64,000 bases of DNA. Source: Ochotona curzoniae (Eukaryota; Chordata; Mammalia; Lagomorpha; Ochotonidae). The notes beneath the pieces are model-generated. The model was not told where the DNA came from, did no database searches, and saw only the letters and a list, made by a program, of their open reading frames with translations. A program made the position numbers and the translations under genes. Each line of letters opens with the position of its first letter. Within the stretch, counting starts at the first letter, position 1. The stretch lies in NCBI RefSeq assembly GCF_017591425.1, contig NW_024466607.1, positions 13,276,501 to 13,340,500 on the forward strand, read 5' to 3'. Shown here one piece after another: positions 55,757 to 64,000 of the stretch.

Positions 55757-56069
55757 TTTAAGATTTATTTTATTTTTATTGAAAAGTCAGATATACAGAA
55801 AGGAGAGACAGAGAGAAAGATCTTTCGTCTGATGATTCACTCCTCAAGTGACCACAACAGCCAGAGCTGTGCTGATTGAAGCCAGGAGCCAGGAACCTCT
55901 TCCAGGTCTCCCACACGGGTACAGGGTCCCAAGGCCTTGGGCCATCCTTGATTGTTTTCCCAGGCCACAAACGGCAAGCTGGGCCACCGGGATTAGAACC
56001 AGCGCCCATATGGGATCCTGGTGCATCCAAGGCGAGGACTTTAGCCACTAGGCTACTGTGCAGGGCCCC
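55757..56069 (-). mobile_element. C SINE, young
   Basis: Full minus-strand copy: 'tttttaagatttattttatt', 'tctgatgattcactcctcaa', 'ccaccgggattagaaccagc', head complement 'gaggactttagccactaggc' and 'gcagggcccc'. Imperfect duplications 'caaagtagttt' and 'caaagcagtct' flank it. Confidence 0.95.
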
Positions 56070-56117
56070 AAAGCAGTCTGTCAAGGGACTGGAATGAGTT
56101 TATAGAAATTAGCTGCC

Positions 56118-56352
56118 AGGGCTGGTATTGTGGCAAAGTGGATTAGGTTGCCTCTTTTAATATAGCATTCCACATGGACGCTGATTTGAGTCCTGGCTAC
56201 TCTAGTTCCAATTCAACTCCCTGCTTGTGTGCCTGGGAAAAGCAGCAGAAGATGGCCCAAATGCTTGGACCCCACCGCCAATGTGGGAGACCCTAATGAA
56301 GCTCCTGGCTCCTGGCTTCCACTTGGCTCAGCTCTGTCCATTGGCAGCCATC
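56118..56352 (+). mobile_element. C SINE, older, 3'-truncated
   Basis: Plus-strand copy from 'gggctggtattgtggcaaag' to 'ggctcagctctgtccattgg'. The 3' end and tail are missing. Confidence 0.85.
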
Positions 56353-57424
56353 CGAAGAACGTGATGGGTCAGTGACATAACGGTAGGGCTGGTACACGCC
56401 TCACCTCAGTGTGTGAATGCTCTTCCATCCTCCATTTGGGGGTGCCTTGGGAAAGCAAGATGAATCTGCTCCACATACCCAGATAATGGAAGTTGCTGGA
56501 GGTTTTTAATGAAGCGCAAGCGTTTCCACCCTCCGGCACAGAGATTGCAATGTTCTGGGTGAAATGGGTCATTGCTGTAGAAGTGTAACAGGTGACAGCC
56601 TGTGCCTTCATCCGAGACGAGAGACAATAAGTTTTGCTAACTTTCTGAGTCCGAACACGACACTGAGGGCAAGTCTGGCTGGGTATGCCCACTTGGCTGG
56701 GCCAGCTGTTGTGACACTGTGAGAAAGCTTCTGTGGGTGTTGACTGTGTGGGCCAGTGAGCAGGGGCTGGGGGTGCTTGCTGAGCTGGGACAGGTACATG
56801 CAGTCTCATGTTTATTCATCTAGCTAGATGCCTGTCTTCTACCACCAACCGGAGGTGGGAGCATCAGGCTGTTTCGGCCAAGGATGTTTGACTAAAACAA
56901 CATTATACCTGAGAACAAGCTAGAAACATGGTGAGCTGGTACTGGCTGGAGAGAGGATACGCAGATGGAGAGATGAACCCCCTCCTCAGGCCATCTCCTG
57001 GACCAGAAAGACCCCCCAGCACACCAGCCCCCAAGGAGGAGTGCAGGCCGAGAGACAGCAGCGGAGAGGGAGGAGTTAGGAGCCAGGGTCTCCATCTCGG
57101 AGGGGTCAGCCAGTGTGGAAGTGTTGTGTACCCCTGCAGTGTCCCCACAGTGGACAGGACTCTGTCCACTGACCTTACCAGAGTTAGCCTTGGTGTATCT
57201 CCAGGGACACATGCTCAGCCTCTCTATCGCTTTGCTTCTGGATTCCCACTTACCGTTACCTTCCTGGGTCCTCAGGCCATCCACCCCAGAGCACTCAGAT
57301 TCTTTTCTAGCTGTATGTGTAAGTCATCAGACACAACATCAGGCCTGGGGCACACGCCTCGTTTCCCAGAATTGTTAGGATTTTGATGATTTGAGTTGGG
57401 TCCAAGAAAAACATGAAGAGTTTT
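56353..57424. other. CDCP1 intron, nothing recognised
   Basis: Unique-looking. Overlapping open frames on both strands at 56892-57386 lack homology and splice sites. Confidence 0.4.
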
Positions 57425-57665
57425 AAGAATTAATTTATTCGAAAGGCAGGGTTACAGGGGCAGGGAGGAGAGATATGATCGAGAGATCTTCCATCCGCTG
57501 GGCTAGGCCAAAGCCAGGAGCCAGGAACTTCATCTGAATCACCCGCATGAGCGTCAGGACCCACGCACTTGAGCCATCTTCTGCTGCTTTCTTGGGCATA
57601 TTAGCAAGAAGCTGGATCAAAAGTGGAGCAGGTAGGATTTGATCTGGCTAATTCAGACTCTGAAA
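57425..57665 (-). mobile_element. C SINE, older
   Basis: Minus-strand copy: 'agaattaatttattcgaaag', 'aggccaaagccaggagccag', 'cacgcacttgagccatcttc'. The head end is decayed near 'ctggctaattcagac'. Confidence 0.8.
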
Positions 57666-57681
57666 GGCAGCTGTGAGATCT

Positions 57682-57828
57682 CAAGAGATTGGGTCCCTGC
57701 CACCCATGTGGGAGGCCTGGGCTAAATTCCCATTTCTGGCCTCAGCCCTGGCTGTTGTGGGCACCTGGGAAGTGACCAGAGCTAGCTCTCTGTATCTGCC
57801 TTTCTATCTCTCAAATTAAAAGCAAACA
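57682..57828 (+). mobile_element. C SINE 3' half, plus orientation
   Basis: 'gattgggtccctgccaccca', 'ggcctcagccctggctgttg' and 'tctctcaaattaaaagcaaa' form a SINE 3' half with no head, directly after the minus-strand copy. Confidence 0.75.
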
Positions 57829-58726
57829 ACTAAAAGCTGCAAGAAACTGTTTTCAGTGACACCAGAACAAGTGCGAGCAAGTCCCTGTACACGTGAAGTT
57901 CCATCTTGCCACGGAACTGACCAGACCGGTTCCATACCAGCGAAATGCCATGCCTGGTTACACATGTGAGTGCCAAACATGCATGTGAATGCCCAGCAGG
58001 CTTCTGAGGCTTGCAGCTACCTTGGAGATCAAGGGTTAGAAACCATGACTGGGCTGTAGGGTACCGCTGCAGGAAACCAGAGAAGGGGAGCCAGGCAGGA
58101 GGCTCACTGCAGAACTGGCCCGGGAGCAGCTGACAGCCTGACCAGGTGCTTCAGCCTGCGGCTCCCTCTGCCCCCGGTGAGATTTCCATCTTGGCAGAAC
58201 ATAGCAGGTGTTCTCCAGATTGCAAACAGTGCGTTGGATGGTCTTGCGGAAGCAGCACCCCAGTCTAGCAAGCCCCACCCTCCTAGATAACATCTCCCAG
58301 GCTTGTAGGCCTCTGCCCCTCTCTGGGGAGCAGCTACAACCCAAGTTCCAGGCAGCAGCCTGCAGCACTGGGGAAGGTGTGTCCCATCGGTACCTTCACA
58401 CTCTAGGTAAACTCAGGCTCCTCCTGGCCCCACCCCAGTCACTCGAGACTGGAATTGAGCCACACACCCATCTTTGGATACCAGTAAGATAAAATATGCA
58501 GTGTGTAAGCAGTAGACTTCTAAGCAGCTGGTAAAGGATAAGCTATTTCTCTGTAAACTAGTGAGGCGTAATCCACAATAATTACACTAGTTAGGGACTT
58601 CCAGGAGTTGGTAGAAAATGAAATGAAAAGATAAATTTATCTTGGTGCAAAAAATTTTGATGACCATGTATATTTTTCTCGTAATACACACTTTCTGTGA
58701 CCCCTGTGAAGGGCCTTTGTATACAT
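57829..58726. other. CDCP1 intron, nothing recognised
   Basis: Unique-looking, becoming AT-rich from 58490. No exon-like frame. Confidence 0.4.
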
Positions 58727-58812
58727 GGGTTAGGGATTAGAACTGGTGCCCATGTGGGAACCCGGCGCGTTCAAGGCAAGGACTTTAGCCACTAGGCCAC
58801 TGTGCCGGGCCC
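58727..58812 (-). mobile_element. Isolated C SINE head (5' end only)
   Basis: Only the tRNA-like head of a young-type SINE is present, from 'tagggattagaactggtgcc' to 'tagccactaggccactgtgc' and 'cgggccc'. The B-box complement is intact. There is no body or tail. LINE-driven insertion starts from the 3' end, so a head-only piece needs a later deletion or another mechanism. Confidence 0.85.
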
Positions 58813-58936
58813 AGAATATTTTTTAAATAGAAAGAAATTCCAAGTCAATTATAACAGCGAATTGTTTTGGTGCATTAAAATGTTCCACAGGTATAAGAAA
58901 AAAGTTTGTATGCTTGGTGGTATAGAAGACATAGTG

Positions 58937-59262
58937 TCAGCACTGGCATTGCAGCATAGCAGGTTAAGCTGCTACCGATAGCACCTACATCCCCTCTGGG
59001 CTCCGGTTCAAGTCCTTGCTGCTTCACTAGGATCCAGCATCCTGCTCATGCACCTGGAGAAGCAGGGGAGGATGGTCCAAGTGTTTGGATCCCTGCCACC
59101 CACGTGGGAGACCCAGAAGAAGCTCCTGGCTCTTTACTTTGGCTTGGCCTTGCCCTGGCCTTTGTGGCCATCTGGAGAATGAGCCAGCGGACGGAAGCCC
59201 TTTGTGTCTGGCTCTCCTTCTCTCTAAATCTGTCTTTCCAATAATAATAATAATAAAAAAGA
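58937..59262 (+). mobile_element. C SINE, full length, AAT tail
   Basis: Plus-strand copy from 'gcactggcattgcagcatag' through 'ctccggttcaagtccttgct' and 'gcttggccttgccctggcct' to 'caataataataataataaaa'. Confidence 0.9.
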
Positions 59263-59786
59263 ATAGAATGTCTTGAAAAAATATAGCCCAATCCTATATC
59301 ATTTTGGTTAAGGAAAAAAAAAAAGTCCTATTCATTCTACTGATATTGCATACCTCTGGTGCTTCTAGCTCCGAAGACTCACCAGCTACAAGGGGCATCC
59401 AGCTTGTTTGGAGCTGGGGTATAGGACTTGGTGGCCTTTGGGCCATGGCCTCATTCTGTTTGATGTGGTTTCAGAAAAGCTAAATTTTCAAGTACTCGGT
59501 AGAGCATGCAGCTTGTGACTCAATAGACACCTTTTTTTCTGCACTGCCTGTTTCACTTGGGCTTGCCACACTGTCCAGTGTGATAAGCACAGCGGAAGAC
59601 CCGTATGGAAGAATTGTGTGCAAGGTGGCCAGGAAGCTTCTGTAGGCTGGAAAAGAAAAGGGGGGATATACGAGGTTCTCTGTGTGAGGTCTGTGAGACA
59701 TCACACACACCAGTGAGGCAGACCCTGGATCCGGCACTCATGACTAGTCATTCCACAGTGTTGTTTTGGTATTTACAAAAGGTTTT
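59263..59786. other. CDCP1 intron, nothing recognised
   Basis: Unique-looking with an A run near 59313. No exon-like frame. Confidence 0.4.
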
Positions 59787-59970
59787 AGGGGCCAGCCTTG
59801 TGGCTCAGTGAGTTAAGCCACTACTCGAAATGCCAGAATCCTGTATCAGAGGGACATTCAAGTCCCAACGGGCCCACTTCTGACGTAGGGAGAGCTTGTA
59901 TGCCTTGGGAAACAGTGGCTGATCCCACAAGTTCTTGGGTTCCTGCTACAAACAGGGAGACCCACCCTGT
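59787..59970 (+). mobile_element. C SINE, older, 3'-truncated
   Basis: Plus-strand copy from 'ggggccagccttgtggctca' through 'gacattcaagtcccaacggg' to 'caaacagggagacccaccct'. The tail is missing. Confidence 0.75.
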
Positions 59971-60127
59971 TCCTTCTCTTCCACCACCAGCACATTGTCT
60001 TCTGGAGTTAGCCTTCTCCATCCAGCGTCTTTGGTCCCTTTACTTGACTTTTTGCCTTCCTGAACTTTTGGCATCATCATCTTAAGCTCACAGGTTAGTC
60101 CCGACAGCGCCATGGGCCACGTGCCAG

Positions 60128-60500
60128 TAATGGCCATCTTCGCTGATATAGCTTCTTCCTTAATGATTGCTGTCTCGATAAAGGACTTCATTCATGATGG
60201 CTGACCGCTTGTAATGACTGTGCTTCACCTTCTGTGACAGCCGTCCTTGTGTATATATCTTCCGTAATGACCACACTTGTTGAGACAGAATTTGCCATCA
60301 TGACCTGTCTCGTGTACTTAACTCTGCCATAATAACAGACTGATAGAGCGGATCCACATTGGCTGTCCTCATTGGCTTAGCACCTCCTGGGACTGCCCGT
60401 CACCTCGAGATGAGGACACTGTGCACCTCCCTGGCGCTGATGACCTCATGGCCAGTGCCACCCTCTTGTACTGACCTCTTCACCCTGGACTGCGTTGTGC
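60128..60500. repeat. Degenerate tandem array, about 32-33 base period
   Basis: A word of the type TAATGAC/TCATGAC/TGATGAC recurs at 60128, 60161, 60192, 60212, 60233, 60265, 60298 and 60330, and again at 60438 and 60469. Most spacings are 31-33 bases, two are 20-21. Each unit is otherwise pyrimidine-rich. This looks like an old, decayed minisatellite. The period was found by eye. Confidence 0.4.
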
Positions 60501-61118
60501 CTGAGGACTCGTGCTACTGATCTGGCCCCTGTTCATTTTAAGAGTTGTCATTTGAAAATGCATTCCTCATCCTGGTTTGTGCTGGCTGCTCCCCTCCCAT
60601 CCGTACTTTGGGATTTCTGGACACAACAACAGCAGAAAGGGGGCTTTAAACTGTAGGAGGCATTCCCAGTTGGCCCCACCCTGACCCCTCGGGTAGTGAC
60701 GTCTCACACTTCCCTAGCCTTTGCAGTTAAGGGACAGATAGACCCAAGCCCCCCACCACCCAGAATGCTTTCCTCTCAGCCCCCTCCCCACACACGCACC
60801 CTCTGCCAGCTCCATCCTTCAGCGTCACTGCACGTCCTGACCAGAGGGCACACCTGATTTGGGACTATGAATCTCCACAATAGATCTCCCCCTTCCTTCT
60901 CAAAGCCTTGTCTCATCTCAGCCACTTTGTTATAGGGACCAGATGCTGACTAATGCTCTCCAGCGCGTTTTAAATATCTTCCTAGTTGTTCTGTCCCACT
61001 TCTGAAAAGGCTATCTCCAATTACATTACAGCTGCCCTAACAGCAGTCCAGCTTGGGTGGGGAAGAAGGCAGGTTCAGCATCGCAAACCGTACTTTGTGT
61101 TTATCCAAACTGTGTTTT
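60501..61118. other. CDCP1 intron, nothing recognised
   Basis: Unique-looking, C-rich at 60660-60850. No exon-like frame. Confidence 0.4.
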
Positions 61119-61427
61119 GTTTTTTTTTTTTAAATATTATCTGAAAGCCAGAGTTACAGAAAGAGACAGAGAAGGGAGAGAGTAGATGAACAAGCTTTCA
61201 TTTCCTGGAACACTCCACACATGTTCACAGTAGCCAGGAGCTTCAGCAGTGTGTCCCCCATGGGTGACAGGGCCCACATACTTGGGCCATCCTCCTTTGC
61301 TTTCCTAGGCACTTCAGCAGGGAGCTGGATTGGAAACGGAGCAGCCAGGATTTGAACCAGCACCCATACTGGATGCTGGTACTGCAGGCATTAACTGTGC
61401 TTGCTATCCCATAGCACCAGTACCCCC
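61119..61427 (-). mobile_element. C SINE, older
   Basis: Minus-strand copy: 'ttttttttttaaatattatc', 'cctggaacactccacacatg', 'acttgggccatcctcctttg', 'gcagccaggatttgaaccag', ending 'tcccatagcaccagtacccc'. Confidence 0.9.
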
Positions 61428-62610
61428 TGTACAAAGCTCTTTTCATAAACAGCCAAGTGTCAGAAAAGACGCTCCATCTTTCCTGAACCCTGTCTACTTG
61501 GTGTTCTGTGTTAATTTTTCACTGCTGCAGGACCAGGTGTCCCCAGTGCTGGTGTCTCTGCATGTCTGTTGGTCGAGAGCGCAGGGATGCTCAGTGTGAA
61601 TGGCCCATCTGCTTGGGGTCTCTTGAAGCCCTTAACACGCTGGCACTGGTGGCCCTCCTCTGAGCACAGCAGTGGGGGTAGTGCCGGTCTCCATGCTGAG
61701 CGGTCATAGGGGTCCTGACTCCTCATATGCCGTCAAGCAAGGCCACACTCCACTTCCAGGGGCCCCTCTGTCTTCAGAACCAGCTGTAGAGACTCCATTC
61801 CTCTGAATCCCTCTCATGTCCTTTCTCCAGGAAAAACCCGTCTCTTCAAGGGTTAACTGCGGCAGCCACACTCAGCCAGACCGATCTCCCAGCCTAGCCC
61901 ATCAGGGCCCCTCCCACACATTGCTGCCTCTGAAGAGTATCTGAGTTGTGTTCCCCATGCCTCCACGCTGTGGTGGCTCTGGGGTGTTTGTCCCTTCCAG
62001 GGTGGCAATGATAGTGACCTTCAGGAATTGGGCATCTGCCGTGGTCAGAGAAGAAAAACCTGTCATCCGGGGAGGTGTCTCCAGAGTGGCCCAGCCAGAG
62101 CTGAGTTAACTGGCAAAGGAAGCAACCGTGTTACTCATGATGGCTGAGTGATTGGGGCCCCCGGAACCTTCTCTGCGGCTCCCTCCTCCCTCGGGAGTGG
62201 ATTTCCCAAGCTGCAGGCTGAGCAAAACCAAAAGTGGATGTTTCAGTAATGAAGCATTTCCCTGCCACTACCCGCCACACCCTGTGTTGAACGGTAGCTT
62301 TCGTTGGGTGACGAATAGAGAACTGGCCCATGGAACCTTCTAGAAAAGCCCTTTTTATTTAAGGAATAAGCTACTGTTGAATTGAATCAGCTCATGACTT
62401 ATATTCAGACAAGTAAGGAAATTTTTGTTGTTGTTTTTAATAATTTTCCTATTTGCCAAGGAGTGCAGTCCTGTCTGGCCAGCCAGTCCACCCAGCCCGA
62501 TCACTTGTTCAGTCAATAGCCTCGAGAAACAGGCAGGAAGTCCTGAGAGGAGGTATTGAATAGGGTGCAGGTGTGTGACCAGGTTATCATCAACTTGTCA
62601 GGAAAATTCT
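61428..62610. other. CDCP1 intron, nothing recognised
   Basis: Unique-looking, moderate GC. No frame here resembles CDCP1 or any other protein. Confidence 0.4.
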
Positions 62611-62611
62611 C

Positions 62612-62832
62612 CCTCTTTAAAAAAAAGAGAGCCAACACAGAGCCAGGTGCTTCCTCCAGGTCTTCCATGTGGATAAAGAGTGCCAAGGCTTGGGGTCTTC
62701 CTCTACTGCCTTCCCAGGCTACAAGCAGGGAGTTAGATGGGAAATGGAGCAGCCAGGACATGAACCAGCACTCATATAGGATCCAGTACTTCCAAGGTGA
62801 GGATTTAGGTGCTAGACCACCACGCCAGACCC
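62612..62832 (-). mobile_element. C SINE with body deletion
   Basis: Minus-strand copy: short tail 'ctttaaaaaaaagagagcca', then jumps to 'cacagagccaggtgcttcct' and runs to the head complement 'gtgctagaccaccacgccag'. Part of the body is missing. Confidence 0.8.
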
Positions 62833-63104
62833 TAAATGCTCCCTCTTGTTTTCCAAAACCTTTGCCATCTTTTGAGTTTTCCTATTATTGGCATCGCTGT
62901 AGTTGGAAGAAGAGTCTGTCTCACTGACTTGGAGGGATTATGATATTCATGTATGAATCAGAGGCTTGCTACTCATCAGTTCTCGATTTCATCCTTGCCT
63001 GTGTTGTACAAAGTGGAAAAAGGGCAAATACAAAAGGACAGAAACTGTGTGATTACACCTTATCTAGAAGTCAGTTTTGTAGACAAAGAAAGCAGTCTTA
63101 GTGG

Positions 63105-63282
63105 CCAGGAATAGAACTGCATGCATCAGGGTCTCCCACGTGGGCAGCTAGAACCCAGACACTTGAGCCATGACCTGCTGCCTACCAGGGTACATATCAG
63201 GAAGCAGGGTCTCCAACCAGGCACCGTGGCATGGGCTGTGGGCATCTCAAACAGAGCTTAACCACTGCGCCATCCTCCCCAT
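63105..63282 (-). mobile_element. C SINE, strongly diverged
   Basis: Minus-strand words survive: 'gggtctcccacgtgggcagc', 'cagacacttgagccatgacc', 'gagcttaaccactgcgccat'. The tail is missing or decayed. Confidence 0.7.
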
Positions 63283-64000
63283 GCTCAACTGGATGATGTT
63301 TACATGATTGAGAAGGATGTATACCCATTGATTAGGATCAAGGAATGGGGGAAAGTGGATGAGACAATTGTTTCCTTTTTTTTTTTTTTTTGTTTTCCGT
63401 CCTGTATCTGGAGAAGGGAGGAGAAAAGGGAAGAGGGCTGCTGCCAGCATCCTAACCATATTAGTGTCCAGGGAAGTGGGATGGCCATTCAGTGTCATCC
63501 TAGGGTTCCTAGTGGGTGGGAGCATGTTCCGAGAGTACTGCTTAAGTGGTTTCAGTAGTTCTGAGGTGTTATTAATTTCATTATTCCAAGGTGGAGGAAA
63601 TCCTTCCAAGATCTTTTGGCCGATTTAGTCTACCCTGTAGTCTCCACTCACCCAGATACTTGCTGTCAAAGCATGGCCTGGAGAGTTGTCCAGTTTGTTC
63701 TGCCATCCAAGGTACTTGCTGTCCTCTGCAGGCCTCAGTGTTAGGTCCCCCATGTGCATTTGCGCATGCTGTCTACTGCACAGGCTTCGGCAAACAAGGA
63801 GGCCCAGTTCTGACACATGCACTTCACAATCAGATCACAGATCCTGTGGTTTTTCTCCATGGTTGGAGTTTTGAGACCAGCAGTCCAGTTGACCAGGGTT
63901 GAGGGGAGTTCCCCAAAGAAACCTTATCAGAGGTGACCCCAGACCTGACTCTTGTGTGTACTGGCTAGTGCGGGGTTCAGCTCAGTCTGTCACCCAGACC
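63283..64000. other. CDCP1 intron, nothing recognised
   Basis: Unique-looking with a T run at 63376-63391. No exon 2 of CDCP1 is visible before the window ends. Confidence 0.45.

Larger units (their letters stand above)
48119..64000 (+). other. CDCP1 intron 1 (runs off the window)
   Basis: Begins with the GTGAGT donor. I searched the plus-strand frames for the expected start of the mature protein (a sequence beginning near AFEI..PRES) and found none, so exon 2 lies beyond the end. The intron is at least 15.9 kb. It holds the repeats listed below. Confidence 0.8.

Overview
This is mammalian nuclear DNA, almost certainly from a lagomorph and most likely a pika (Ochotona). Evidence: it is filled with tRNA-derived lagomorph C SINEs, about 40 copies or fragments. 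The youngest copies (4116-4443, 51507-51852, 55757-56069) have the head 'cctagcggctaaagtcct' and the B box 'ggttctaatcc', which I associate with pika rather than rabbit. The genus call is from memory and needs a repeat-library search. There are no bacterial, viral or organellar genes.

Two genes can be supported, both on the + strand. TMEM158 (18261-19160) is a complete single-exon gene in a strong CpG island. CDCP1 begins at 48037: its first coding exon (signal peptide) ends at 48118 in a textbook splice donor inside a second CpG island. No exon 2 is visible, so 48119-64000 is read as CDCP1 intron 1, running off the end. TMEM158 followed by CDCP1 on the same strand matches the mammalian order on human 3p21.31 as I remember it. 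The gene-to-gene distance here is about 29 kb.

Layout: 1-17.5 kb is intergenic sequence upstream of TMEM158, with SINEs, an L1 fragment, L2, MIRs, MER5-like fragments and several homeobox-motif-rich non-repeat stretches that look like regulatory candidates. 17.5-19.7 kb is TMEM158 with promoter and 3' UTR. 19.7-47.8 kb is intergenic, with SINEs, a Tigger-like transposon fossil (30676-30989), two LTR-like blocks (about 35043-35454 and 38250-38601), a strong CTCF-like motif (33595) and an unexplained CpG-rich block (38640-39195). 47.8-64 kb is the CDCP1 promoter, exon 1 and intron 1, with a second DNA transposon fossil (53515-53980) and a degenerate periodic array near 60.1-60.5 kb.

The genes do not form an operon or pathway. 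TMEM158 encodes a Ras-induced membrane glycoprotein and CDCP1 a CUB-domain transmembrane substrate of Src kinases; their proximity is conserved synteny. I did not find a convincing undescribed biological system. The best leads are the orphan CpG-rich block, the duplicated splice-donor sequence flanking the CDCP1 start codon, the TMEM158 upstream ORF, the CTCF-like motifs, and several SINE pairs in unusual head/tail arrangements. Repeat boundaries were placed by eye and may be off by tens of bases.
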